64,000 nt of DNA from Micromonospora chalcea. GTDB taxonomy: Bacteria; Actinomycetota; Actinomycetes; Mycobacteriales; Micromonosporaceae. Positions 24,412 through 32,940 of the stretch are shown here, in pieces. The position numbers and the translations under genes were made by a program. The DNA is taken from positions 49,819 to 113,818 of the forward strand of contig NZ_MAGP01000057.1 in NCBI RefSeq assembly GCF_002926165.1, in the 5' to 3' direction. The notes under the pieces are model-generated. The model did no database searches. It was not told where the DNA came from and saw nothing but the letters and a program-made list of their open reading frames with translations. The stretch's first letter is position 1; each line of letters starts with the position of its first letter.

Positions 24412-24497
24412 CCGGTTGCCGGTGACCCGGCCACCCGTGTGGTGTGCCGGGTCGCCGGATCGGCCCCGGTGTCGCAGGTGACTGGCAGGATATGGGC

Positions 24498-26081
24498 GTG
24501 CGTTTCGCGGAGCTGGCGGCCACCTCGGCCGCGGTCGGCGCCACCAGCGGCAGACGAGCCAAGGTGGAGCTGCTGGCCGCTGCGCTGCGCGGGCTGGAGC
24601 CGGGCGAGATCCCGGCCGGCGCCGGCTATCTCGCCGGTGAGCTGCGCCAGCGTCAGACCGGTGTCGGCTGGGCGGGCCTGCGTGACCTGCCGCCGCCGGC
24701 CGCCGAGCCGACGCTCACCGTCGCCGCCGTCGACGCGGCGATCGAGGAGATCTCCCGCGTCGCCGGCTCCGGTTCGCAGGCCCGGCGGCGGGATCTTGTC
24801 GGCCGTCTCTTCGCCGCCGCGACCGCCGACGAGCAGCGCCTGCTGACCGGCCTGTTCCGGGGCGAGCTGCGGCAGGGCGCGCAGGCCGGGCTGCTGACCG
24901 ACGCGGTCGCGCGCGCCGCCGACGTACCGGTCGCGGCCGTCCGGCGTGCCCTGCTGCTCGCCGGTGACCTGCGCGCGGTGGCGGTCGCGGCGCTCACCGG
25001 CGGCGCCCCGGCGCTGGCCGGGTTCGGCCTCCAGGTGGGCCGCCCGCTCGCGCCGATGCTGGCGCAGAGCGCGCCCTCCGTCGACGAGGCGCTCACCGCC
25101 ACCGGCGTGCCGGCGATGGTCGACGTGAAGCTCGACGGCATCCGCATCCAGGTGCACCGTTCCGGCTCGGACATCGCCGTGTTCACCCGCAGCCTGGACG
25201 AGATCACCGGCCGGCTGCCCCAGGTGGTGGCGGCCGTACGCGCGCTGCCCGCCCGCGAGCTGGTGCTCGACGGTGAGGCGATCGGGCTGGACGCGGCCGG
25301 CCGGCCGCTGCCGTTCCAGGAGACGTCCAGCCGGGCGGCCCGGCGCACCACGCCCAGCACCACCGGGCCGACGCAGGTCGCGCCCGCTGTGCTGGCCGCC
25401 GCCGAGCGCACCGGCGAGCCGGTGCTCACGCCGTACTTCTTCGACCTGCTGCACCTCGACGGCGCCGACCTGATCGACGCGCCCGGGCGGGAGCGGTGGG
25501 CGGCCCTGGCCCGCGCGGTCGACGCCTCGCTGCTGGTCGACCGGATCGAGGTGGACGACGCGGAGCAGGCGGCCACGGCGTTCGCCGCGGCTGTCGACGC
25601 CGGGCAGGAAGGCGTGGTCGTGAAGGACCCGGCCGCGCCTTACGACGCCGGCCGGCGCGGCTCGGCCTGGGTCAAGGTCAAGCCGCGGCACACGCTCGAC
25701 CTGGTGGTGCTCGCGGTCGAGTGGGGCAGCGGCCGGCGCGAGGGGTGGCTGTCGAACCTGCACCTCGGCGCCCGTGACCCGCGAACCGGTGAGTTCGTCA
25801 TGCTCGGCAAGACCTTCAAGGGGCTCACTGACGAGATGCTGCGCTGGCAGACCGAGCGGTTCCTGTCGCTCGCAGTGGAGAAGGGCGACTGGGAGGTGCG
25901 GGTCCGGCCGGTGCAGGTGGTCGAGATCGCCTTCGACGGGGTGCAGACCAGTAGCCGCTACCCGGGTGGCATGGCCCTGCGCTTCGCCCGTGTGCTGCGT
26001 TACCGCCACGACAAGACGGCCGCCGAGGCGGACACGATCGACGCGGTCCGCGCCATCCACGCCGGCCGGATCACCGGCTGA
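24498..26081 (+). CDS. ATP-dependent DNA ligase (LigB type)
   Basis: A 527-residue ligase. The N-terminal DNA-binding domain (VRFAELAATSAAVGATSGRRAKVELLAAALRGLEPGEI) precedes the adenylation domain, whose motif I is VDVKLDGIR with the nucleotide-accepting Lys; later motifs are LDGEAIG (III), FFDLLHLDG (IIIa), EGVVVKDP (IV) and SAWVKVKP (V). The C-terminal OB fold ends with SSRYPGGMALRFARVLRYRHDK. Bacteria use an NAD ligase for replication, so this is an accessory repair ligase like mycobacterial LigB. The GTG at 24498 is preferred: CAGGAT lies 6 bp upstream as a -10-like box. An ATG at 24492 is the alternative. Confidence 0.93.
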   Translation: MRFAELAATSAAVGATSGRRAKVELLAAALRGLEPGEIPAGAGYLAGELRQRQTGVGWAGLRDLPPPAAEPTLTVAAVDAAIEEISRVAGSGSQARRRDLVGRLFAAATADEQRLLTGLFRGELRQGAQAGLLTDAVARAADVPVAAVRRALLLAGDLRAVAVAALTGGAPALAGFGLQVGRPLAPMLAQSAPSVDEALTATGVPAMVDVKLDGIRIQVHRSGSDIAVFTRSLDEITGRLPQVVAAVRALPARELVLDGEAIGLDAAGRPLPFQETSSRAARRTTPSTTGPTQVAPAVLAAAERTGEPVLTPYFFDLLHLDGADLIDAPGRERWAALARAVDASLLVDRIEVDDAEQAATAFAAAVDAGQEGVVVKDPAAPYDAGRRGSAWVKVKPRHTLDLVVLAVEWGSGRREGWLSNLHLGARDPRTGEFVMLGKTFKGLTDEMLRWQTERFLSLAVEKGDWEVRVRPVQVVEIAFDGVQTSSRYPGGMALRFARVLRYRHDKTAAEADTIDAVRAIHAGRITG

Positions 26082-26091
26082 CCGGTCCGGC

Positions 26092-26916
26092 TCAGGCGGA
26101 GGTGGGGGCGGCCGGCTCGGCGGCCCGGTCCACCGGCTCGCCCGGCTTGTCCAGTCCGGCGAGGCGCCGGGCCTCGCGGCGCGCCACCCAGCCGTAGCCG
26201 AACAGGCTCATCACCGCGAAGATCCACCACTGCCACACGTAGCCGAAGTTCTGCCAGTTGTTCGTGTGCCCGATCTGCACCGCCCGGAACGCCGGGTCGG
26301 CGGCCGGCGTCTGCCCGTCGAGCAGCACGTAGCCGCCGGTCACCGGATAGGGGAGCTGCTCGGCCAGGCGGGGGATGTCGATGCGCCGGGCCTCCAGCTT
26401 CCCGTCGCGCCGGCTGACCCCGCCCCCGCCGCTCTCGCTGGCGACCACCCGGCCGGTCACTGTCACCTCGCCGCCCGGCGCCGCCGGCACCTGCGGCTGG
26501 ACCGTCGCGCCTGCCCCGGGGGCGGGCGGGATCCAGCCCCGGTCGACGAGCACCGCGCTGCCGTCGGCGAGCACCAGCGGGGTGAGCACCTCGAAGCCGA
26601 CCGTCCGGTCGACGGTCCGGCCGCGGATCAGGACGGTGTTCGCGCTGTCGTACCGGCCGGTGGCGGTGACCCGGCTCCAGGTCAGATCCTCGGCCGGAGC
26701 GGGACCGACGGCACCCGCGCCGCCGGTGGGCGCGGGCAGCGCGTCGCGCAGCGGCGCGGGCGTCATGGTGGCTCCGGCGTCGATCCGGTCGTTGATCGCC
26801 GTCCGGCCCCGGTAGCGGTCCAGCTGCCAGTTGCCCAGGAACACCATCACCGTCGCGGCGACGAGCGTCAGCGCGAGGTAGCCGAGCCAGCGCGGGGTCA
26901 GCAGGAACCGGTACAC
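26092..26916 (-). CDS. SURF1 family cytochrome oxidase assembly protein
   Basis: A 274-residue membrane protein with the SURF1 layout: a first membrane helix (GYLALTLVAATVMVFLGNWQLDRYRGR, carrying the family's GxWQ-R signature), a periplasmic domain (VTATGRYDSANTVLIRGR, VLTPLVLADGSAVLVDRGWIPP) and a second helix near the end (NNWQNFGYVWQWWIFAVMSLFGYGW) followed by basic residues. It assists assembly of heme a into cytochrome aa3 oxidase. The GTG at 26916 gives the usual family start VYRFLLTPRWL; a GTG at 26949 is possible. Divergent from the CobB-like gene. Confidence 0.9.
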   Translation of the reverse strand: MYRFLLTPRWLGYLALTLVAATVMVFLGNWQLDRYRGRTAINDRIDAGATMTPAPLRDALPAPTGGAGAVGPAPAEDLTWSRVTATGRYDSANTVLIRGRTVDRTVGFEVLTPLVLADGSAVLVDRGWIPPAPGAGATVQPQVPAAPGGEVTVTGRVVASESGGGGVSRRDGKLEARRIDIPRLAEQLPYPVTGGYVLLDGQTPAADPAFRAVQIGHTNNWQNFGYVWQWWIFAVMSLFGYGWVARREARRLAGLDKPGEPVDRAAEPAAPTSA

Positions 26917-27050
26917 GTTGGCCAAGGCTACCCGTATGAGCGATGCCACTCGCCGTCGCCGGGCAGAAACGGCGGTACGCGCGGACGTCGCGGGCCGGGC
27001 CGGACGGGTATGGTCACGCGGGCGGAAACCACCCACATCAGGAGTCGATG

Positions 27051-28421
27051 ATGACCGACGTGCCGCGCGTCGTGCTGAGTGCGCCCTCCTCGGGTCACGG
27101 CACCGGCGCCGTCTCTCTCGGCCTGCTGGCGGCCCTCGCCGACCGGGATCTCCCGGTGGCCGGCTTCAAGGTCGGGCCGGACCAGGTGGACGCGGCGTAC
27201 CTCGGGCTCGCCGCGGGCCGTCCCGGGCGCACGCTCGATCCGAGGCTGGTCGGTCCGGAGCGGATCGTCCCGCTCTTCGCGCACGGCGCGGCCGGGACCG
27301 GGTTCGCCCTGGTGCAGGGGACGATGGGCCTCTACGACTCGGTCGCCGGGCGGCCGGAGAGCGAATCCACGGCGGCGGTGGCCACGGCGCTGCGCAGCCC
27401 GGTGGTGCTCGTGGTGGACGTGGCCGCGATGGGCCAGTCGGTGGCCGCGCTGGTGCACGGCTTCCGGGCGTACGACGACGAGCTCTGGCTGGGCGGCGTG
27501 ATCCTCAACCGGGTGGCCTCGCCCCGGCACGAGGCGCTGCTGCGCGAGGCGCTCGACGACGTCGGCGTGCCGGTCTACGGGGCGCTGCGCCGGCACGAGC
27601 TGCCGCCGGTGCTGCCCGCCCGGCGGTACGGCACCGGTCCCGTGGTGCGCGGCGACGCCGACGCCGAACGTGGCGTACGCCGGCTCGGGGAGGCGGTGGC
27701 CGCCACCGTCGACCTCGACCGGCTGCTGGTGCTGGCCCGGTCCGCCCCGGCGCTCACCGTTCAGGCGTGGTCGCCGGAGCCGGCCGACGCCCCGGCGGCG
27801 TCGGCGGAGCGCCCGGTGGTCGCGCTGGCCGGCGGCCCGGCCGGCGCCTACAGCCACCCGGAGGTCGCCGAGCTGCTGCGCGCCGCCGGCGCCGAGGTCG
27901 TCACGCTCGATCCGCTGCGCGACGAGGCGCTGCCCGCCGGGGCGCGGGCGCTCGTCGTCGGCGGCGGGTTGCCCGAGACGTACGCGGAGCAGCTCTCCGC
28001 CAACCGCCGCCTCTGCATCGCGGTGGCCGAGCTGGCCCGCTCGGGCCGTCCGGTGATCGCCGAGGGGGCCGGCCTGCTCTGGCTGGCCCGGGAGCTGGAC
28101 GGCCTGCCGATGTGCGGCGTGCTCGACGCGGTCGGCACGGTCCGGGACGGCCTGGTGGTCGGCTACCGCACGGCCACGGCGGTCACGGACAGCGTGGTGG
28201 CCCCGGCCGGTACGACGGTGACCGGGCACAAGCAGCACGCGGCAGTGCTGACGCCGCGGGCCGGTGAGCGGCCGGCCTGGCGCTGGGAGGGCGGCAACCC
28301 GGAGGGGTTCGTCCGGCAGGCCGTGCACGCCTCGCAGCTCGTGCCGCACTGGGCTGCGCACCCGGACGTCGCGGCCCGGTTGGTGGCCGCCGCGCTGGCG
28401 CCCGTGCCAGCGCCCGCCTGA
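27051..28421 (+). CDS. CobB-like protein lacking key catalytic residues
   Basis: A 456-residue protein collinear with cobyrinate a,c-diamide synthase. Shared blocks include KVGPDQ (usually KVGPDYID), ILNRVASPRHEALLREAL, GAEVVTLDPL, GGGLPETYAEQLSAN and ELDGLPMCGV. However, the P-loop reads SSGHGTGAVS where active enzymes have SGTGKTT, so the Walker lysine is lost (Thr18), and the glutaminase block reads AEGAGLLWL instead of AECAGLLYL, so the nucleophilic Cys is Gly339. The His-containing block is GHKQHAAV rather than GHEFHRT. It is unlikely to be the working CobB; a paralogue elsewhere must make the diamide if B12 is produced. The ATG at 27051 has GGAG 6 bp upstream. Confidence 0.85.
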   Translation: MTDVPRVVLSAPSSGHGTGAVSLGLLAALADRDLPVAGFKVGPDQVDAAYLGLAAGRPGRTLDPRLVGPERIVPLFAHGAAGTGFALVQGTMGLYDSVAGRPESESTAAVATALRSPVVLVVDVAAMGQSVAALVHGFRAYDDELWLGGVILNRVASPRHEALLREALDDVGVPVYGALRRHELPPVLPARRYGTGPVVRGDADAERGVRRLGEAVAATVDLDRLLVLARSAPALTVQAWSPEPADAPAASAERPVVALAGGPAGAYSHPEVAELLRAAGAEVVTLDPLRDEALPAGARALVVGGGLPETYAEQLSANRRLCIAVAELARSGRPVIAEGAGLLWLARELDGLPMCGVLDAVGTVRDGLVVGYRTATAVTDSVVAPAGTTVTGHKQHAAVLTPRAGERPAWRWEGGNPEGFVRQAVHASQLVPHWAAHPDVAARLVAAALAPVPAPA

Positions 28422-28439
28422 CCGCAAGGTGACGGAAAC

Positions 28440-28499
28440 GTCGATCAAGGAGCTCGCGTCGGCGGATCAGGCGATCCGGACGCAAACTCCTTGATCGAC
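28440..28499. repeat. Two-stem inverted repeat between convergent genes
   Basis: Outer arms 28440-28460 and 28479-28499 match at 19 of 21 positions (core GTCGATCAAGGAG). Nested inside is a second stem CGGATC/GATCCG (28463-28468 with 28473-28478) with a 4-base loop. It sits between the CobB-like gene and the penicillin-binding protein gene, so it may act as a two-way terminator, though without a U tract. The composition is AT-richer than surrounding DNA. Confidence 0.85.
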
Positions 28500-28533
28500 T
28501 ACCCGGGCGCACCCCCGGGCGGATCGGGGCGGG

Positions 28534-30666
28534 TCAGCCGACTATCTGGTCCGAGGGTGGGGTGAACTGGCGGGTCGGCTGACCCTTCAGGGAATCCCGC
28601 AGGGTCTGCGCCACCGCGTTCACCGGGATCTGCGACTGCCCGTCACCCACCGCGTTGAACGGATTGTCCGGGTCGGCGATGAAACTCGCCGCCGCCAGCT
28701 CCGGCGTGTAGCCGACGAACCACGCCGACCGGGTGCTGTCCGTCGTACCCGTCTTGCCGGCGACCGGCCGGCCCACGGTGCCGCGGACGCTGTCGGCCGT
28801 CGACCAGCCGCCGCAGCTCCCCTTCGCCGGGGTGTCGCCGGTCGGGCAGCGCGCCGCGTCCGTGGCGGCCCGGGCCGCGTCCGCGTTCACCACCTGGCGG
28901 CACCGCGGCTTGGCGACCTCCCGCTGCACCCCGCCCGGCGTGCTGTACGTGGCCGGTGTGCCGTCCCGGTTCATGATCGCGTTGACCGGGATGGCCTCGC
29001 AGTAGCGCCCGTCGGCGGCGATGGCGGCGTACGCGTTCGCCATCTCCAGCGGGGTGGCGTCGGAGACGCCGAGCGTGAACGCGCCCCACTTCTTCGCCTT
29101 CCCCGGCGCCGCCTGTTCCTTGTCCACGTCGGTACGCCAGCGCAGCCCCAACTGCTCGGCCAGGCGCACCCCGGCGTCCGCGCCGATCTTCTCCTCCAGC
29201 TGGACGAAGTACGTGTTCACCGACTTGCCGAACCCGGACCACATGGTCTGCCGCCCGGTCATCGCGGCGCTGGCGTTCGACGGCGCCCAGCCGTCGTAGA
29301 CCGCCGACTGGTACCGGTACGGCGAGTCGTACGCGGTGGACAGCGGCATCCCGGCGTTGAGCGCGGCGAGCATCGGGAACATCTTGAACGTCGAACCGGC
29401 CTGGTAGCCCGGGAGCGTCCCGCCGCCGAGCAGCGGCGCCACCGTGTTCGGGTAGTTCGCCTTGACCTTCGGTCCTGCCTCCGGGTTCGAGCTGTTCGGG
29501 TTCTCGGCCAGGTCGAGCGAATAGTTCCGGTTCACCGCCATCGCCTTGATCCGCCCGGTGCCGGGCTCGGCGACCACGATGCCGTTGGCGAACGGGCTGC
29601 CGGTGTTGTCCTTGGCGCCCACGTTCTTCTCCGCCGCGGCCTGCGTCTTCGGATCGAGCGCGAGCACGATCCGGTAGCCGCCGCGGCGCAGCTTGTCCAT
29701 CCGTTCCAGCCGGTTCTCGCCGAACGCGGGCTGGGCGCTCCACCAGTTCTTCAGGTAGTCGCAGTAGAAGCCCCAGCTGCGGTGCCCGCCGTCGATCGCG
29801 GCGCAGTCGTTCGGCGGGTCGGTCAGCTTCAGCTTGATCGGCTGGCCCTTGGCCGCCGCGGCGGCGTCGGGCGACAGGTAACCGAGGCGGGCCATGTTGT
29901 CCAGCACGTAGTTGCGCCGGCCGGTGGCCTCCTTCTGGTCGGAGGTGATCGGGTCGTACTCCGACGGCGACTTCACCAGCCCGGCCAGCGTGGCCGCCTC
30001 GACGGGGGTGAGTGTGGCCGGGGTCTTGGAGAAGAAGATCTGCGAGGCGGCGTAGATCCCGTACGCGCGGTGACCGAAGTAGGCCGAGTTGAGGTAGCGC
30101 TCCAGGATCTGTTCCTTGGTCAGGTGCTTCTCGATGTCCAGCGCCATGCGCATCTCCTTGACCTTGCGCAGGCTGGTCTGCTGGGTCGCCTCCTGGACCT
30201 CCTTGGGCGTGGTCGCGCTGTCCCGCAGCGCCATCCGCACGTACTGCATGGTGAGCGTCGAGGCGCCCTGGGAGACGCCGCCGGACCGGGCGTTGGATAC
30301 GAAAGCTCGCGCCACGCCCTTCGGGTCGACGCCGTGGTGCTGGTAGAAGCGGTTGTCCTCGGCGGCGACGATCGCCTGCTGGATGTTCGGCGACATGTTC
30401 TCGATCTTGGTGTACTGCCGGTACTCCTCGTAGAACATCGTCAGCACCGTCTTGCCGTCCGGCGCGTAGACGTACGAGGTCTCGGCCGGCAGCGCGGTCT
30501 TGAGGATGCTCGTCTTCTGTTCGATCGCGTGCGCGGTGGCCTTGGCCCCGATGCCGGTGACGGCGACCAGCGGATACAGGGCGGCGGCGACCACGATGCC
30601 GGCGATCAGTCCGGCGCGGAGAAGAGGAACGAGACGGCCAGCGGAAGCAAGGGGACGACTGCTCAC
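28534..30666 (-). CDS. Class A penicillin-binding protein (bifunctional PBP)
   Basis: A 710-residue cell-wall enzyme: one N-terminal membrane anchor (residues about 14-38), a GT51 transglycosylase domain with catalytic Glu103 in AAEDNRFYQHHGVD and GASTLTMQYVR, then a transpeptidase domain with Ser425-x-x-Lys428 (GSTFK), Ser482-Val-Asn484 and KTGTTDSTRSAW near residue 645. It polymerises and crosslinks peptidoglycan outside the membrane. The cytoplasmic tail is very short and there is no PASTA domain, so it is a compact PonA-type enzyme. Upstream is a perfect palindrome at 30682-30700 that may regulate it. Confidence 0.95.
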   Translation of the reverse strand: MSSRPLASAGRLVPLLRAGLIAGIVVAAALYPLVAVTGIGAKATAHAIEQKTSILKTALPAETSYVYAPDGKTVLTMFYEEYRQYTKIENMSPNIQQAIVAAEDNRFYQHHGVDPKGVARAFVSNARSGGVSQGASTLTMQYVRMALRDSATTPKEVQEATQQTSLRKVKEMRMALDIEKHLTKEQILERYLNSAYFGHRAYGIYAASQIFFSKTPATLTPVEAATLAGLVKSPSEYDPITSDQKEATGRRNYVLDNMARLGYLSPDAAAAAKGQPIKLKLTDPPNDCAAIDGGHRSWGFYCDYLKNWWSAQPAFGENRLERMDKLRRGGYRIVLALDPKTQAAAEKNVGAKDNTGSPFANGIVVAEPGTGRIKAMAVNRNYSLDLAENPNSSNPEAGPKVKANYPNTVAPLLGGGTLPGYQAGSTFKMFPMLAALNAGMPLSTAYDSPYRYQSAVYDGWAPSNASAAMTGRQTMWSGFGKSVNTYFVQLEEKIGADAGVRLAEQLGLRWRTDVDKEQAAPGKAKKWGAFTLGVSDATPLEMANAYAAIAADGRYCEAIPVNAIMNRDGTPATYSTPGGVQREVAKPRCRQVVNADAARAATDAARCPTGDTPAKGSCGGWSTADSVRGTVGRPVAGKTGTTDSTRSAWFVGYTPELAAASFIADPDNPFNAVGDGQSQIPVNAVAQTLRDSLKGQPTRQFTPPSDQIVG

Positions 30667-30681
30667 GGGGTCAAGCTATGA

Positions 30682-30700
30682 CATTTCCGATTCGGAAATG
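30682..30700. promoter_or_regulatory. Palindromic operator candidate between PBP and cobC genes
   Basis: CATTTCCGA-T-TCGGAAATG is a perfect 9-bp inverted repeat about one central base. It starts 16 bp upstream of the PBP start codon, where a promoter is expected, and lies in an AT-rich patch. The size and symmetry suit a dimeric repressor. Which regulator binds is unknown. Confidence 0.55.
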
Positions 30701-30787
30701 AGAAGAACTCATAAACCGGCGGACCGTGACGCGACCCACGCCGGGATGCGCTGTCCCGGGCGGCGGCTACCCGGCAGGATCGCGGAC

Positions 30788-31870
30788 ATGCCCGCACCAT
30801 CGACCGGGAGCGCCGCCGCGCCCAAGGCGCCCGACCTGGGCCACCACGGGGACGCCGAGGCCACGCCCGGCCTGGTCGACCTGGCGGTCAACGTGCGCCG
30901 CGCCCCGATGCCGGACTGGCTGGCCGACCCGGTCACCGCCGCGCTGGGCGACCTGGCCGCGTACCCGGACCCGGCGCCGGCCCGCGCCGCCGTCGCTCAC
31001 CGGCACGGGCGACCCCCGGAAGAGGTACTCCTCACCGCCGGCGCCGCCGAGGGTTTCGTCCTGATCGCCCGCGCGTTGTCCGGCGTCCGCCACCCCGTCG
31101 TGGTGCACCCCCAGTTCACCGAGCCGGAAGCCGCGCTGCGGGCCGCCGGGCACCGGGTGGACCGGGTGCTGCTCGACCCGGCCGACGGCTTCCGCCTGGA
31201 CCCGGCCCGCGTCCCGGAAGACGCCGACCTGGTCATGATCGGCAACCCCACGAACCCGACCTCCGTGCTGCACCCGGCGGGGGCGATCGCCACGCTGGCC
31301 CGCCCCGGACGGGTGCTCGTGGTCGACGAGGCGTTCGCCGACACCACCGCCGCGCCGGGCGTCGACGGCGAACCTGAGTCGCTCGCCGCGCGCCGCGACC
31401 TGCCCGGCCTCGTGGTGGTGCGCAGCCTCACCAAGACCTGGGGCCTGGCCGGGCTGCGGATCGGCTACCTGCTCGGCGACGCCGCGCTGCTGACCCGGTT
31501 CGCCGCCGCGCAGCCGCTCTGGGCGGTCTCCACCCCCGCGCTCGCCGCCGCCACCGCCTGCGCCGCGCCGGCCGCCGTCGCCGCCGAACGCGCCATCGCC
31601 GCCCAACTCGCCGCCGACCGCGACTATCTGGTGGCCCGCCTGTCCGGCCTGCCCGGGGTACGCGTGGCGGGGCGCCCGGCCAGCGCCTTCGTGCTGATCC
31701 ACCTCGCCCGCGCCGCCGACGTACGCGAGCGGCTGCGCGCGCACGGCTGGGCGGTACGCCGGGGCGACACGTTCCCCGGGCTCGGCCCGGACTGGCTCCG
31801 GATCGCCGTACGCGACCGGGACACCACAGACGCGTTCATCGAGACGCTGGCACGGATCCTGGAGGCATGA
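30788..31870 (+). CDS. cobC: Threonine-phosphate decarboxylase-like aminotransferase (CobC)
   Basis: A 360-residue fold-type I PLP enzyme. Cofactor and substrate blocks: TAGAAEGFVLIARALSG near residue 80, GNPTNPTSVLHP near 152, VDEAFAD near 180 and the PLP Lys in SLTKTWGLAGLRIGYLLG near 218; the C-terminal Arg that binds a carboxylate is in DWLRIAVRD. In B12 synthesis this family makes aminopropanol phosphate from threonine phosphate. Histidinol-phosphate aminotransferases are close relatives, but the cobT gene overlapping downstream by 4 bp supports CobC. A CAGGAT box 7 bp before the ATG suggests a leaderless start. Confidence 0.88.
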   Translation: MPAPSTGSAAAPKAPDLGHHGDAEATPGLVDLAVNVRRAPMPDWLADPVTAALGDLAAYPDPAPARAAVAHRHGRPPEEVLLTAGAAEGFVLIARALSGVRHPVVVHPQFTEPEAALRAAGHRVDRVLLDPADGFRLDPARVPEDADLVMIGNPTNPTSVLHPAGAIATLARPGRVLVVDEAFADTTAAPGVDGEPESLAARRDLPGLVVVRSLTKTWGLAGLRIGYLLGDAALLTRFAAAQPLWAVSTPALAAATACAAPAAVAAERAIAAQLAADRDYLVARLSGLPGVRVAGRPASAFVLIHLARAADVRERLRAHGWAVRRGDTFPGLGPDWLRIAVRDRDTTDAFIETLARILEA

Positions 31871-32940
31871 TGCTGGAGTCCACAGTCGCGGCGATCCGGC
31901 CGCTGGACGAGGCCGCCATGGCGGCGGCCCGCGAGTTGCAGGGGCGGCTGACCAAGCCCGCGGGCTCGCTCGGCGCCCTGGAGCCGCTCTCGGTACGTCT
32001 CGCCGGGCTGGCCGGCGCCTGCCCGCCGCCGCTGCCCGAGCCGGCCGTGGTGGCGATCTTCGCCGGTGACCACGGCGTGCACGCCCAGGGCGTGACCCCG
32101 TGGCCGCAGGAGGTCACCGCCCAGATGATCGCCAACTTCCTGGCCGGCGGCGCCGTGGTGAACGCGTTCGCCCGCCAGGCCGGCGCCTCGGTCACGGTGG
32201 TGGACGTCGGCGTGGCCACCCCGATCCCCGGCGCCGAGTCCGCCGACCCGGCCGGGCCGCGTCTGGTGTCCGCGAACGTCCGCGCCGGCACCCGCGACAT
32301 GACTGTCACCGCCGCGCTCACCCGGGACGAGGCCCGCACGGCCGTCGAGACCGGTATCCGGGTCGCGGGCGAGCTGATCGACGCCGGGGCGGGCATCCTG
32401 CTCACCGGCGACATGGGCATCGGCAACACCACCCCGTCCGCCACGCTCATCGCCGCGTTCTCCGGCGTCGACGCCGAGGCGGCCACCGGCCGGGGCACCG
32501 GGGTCGACGACGAGACGTACGCCCGCAAGGTGGCGGTGGTGCGGGCCGCGCTGGCCCGGCACGAGCCCGACCCGGCCGACCCGCTGGGCGTCCTCGCGGC
32601 GGTCGGCGGGCTGGAGCACGCCGCGCTGACCGGCCTGATCCTCGGCGCCGCCGCGCGCCGGGTGCCGGTGCTGCTCGACGGCGTGATCGCGGTGAGCGCC
32701 GCGGTCGCCGCCGCCGCGTTCGCGCCGGACGCGGTGGACGCCATGGTGGCCGGGCACCGCAGCGCCGAGCCGGGCGCCACGGCGGCGCTGCGGCACCTCG
32801 GACTGGAGCCGCTCATCGACCTGGGGCTGCGGCTCGGCGAGGGCACCGGGGCGCTGCTCGCCCTGCCGGTGGTCACCGGCGCGGTTCGGGTACTGCACGA
32901 AGTCGCCACGTTCGACTCCGCCGGGGTGGCGGAGAAGTGA
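31867..32940 (+). CDS. cobT: Nicotinate-nucleotide-dimethylbenzimidazole phosphoribosyltransferase
   Basis: A 357-residue enzyme that makes alpha-ribazole phosphate, the lower-ligand precursor of vitamin B12. Family blocks: GRLTKPAGSLGALEPLSVRLAGL, IFAGDHGVHAQGVTPWPQEVTAQMIANFLAGGAVVNAFARQ, TGDMGIGNTTPSATLIAAF and, near the end, GHRSAEPGATAALRHLGLEPLIDLGLRLGEGTGA, which includes the proposed catalytic Glu. It overlaps cobC by 4 bp and the cobA/cysG gene by 4 bp, so the three genes are one translational unit. Confidence 0.95.
   Translation: MMLESTVAAIRPLDEAAMAAARELQGRLTKPAGSLGALEPLSVRLAGLAGACPPPLPEPAVVAIFAGDHGVHAQGVTPWPQEVTAQMIANFLAGGAVVNAFARQAGASVTVVDVGVATPIPGAESADPAGPRLVSANVRAGTRDMTVTAALTRDEARTAVETGIRVAGELIDAGAGILLTGDMGIGNTTPSATLIAAFSGVDAEAATGRGTGVDDETYARKVAVVRAALARHEPDPADPLGVLAAVGGLEHAALTGLILGAAARRVPVLLDGVIAVSAAVAAAAFAPDAVDAMVAGHRSAEPGATAALRHLGLEPLIDLGLRLGEGTGALLALPVVTGAVRVLHEVATFDSAGVAEK

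Noticed and set aside
26917..27050. Cobalamin riboswitch before the CobB-like gene
   Set aside because: The 134-bp region has a GCCACT word but no B12 box and is too short and wrongly ordered for the class; other cob genes here also lack upstream space.
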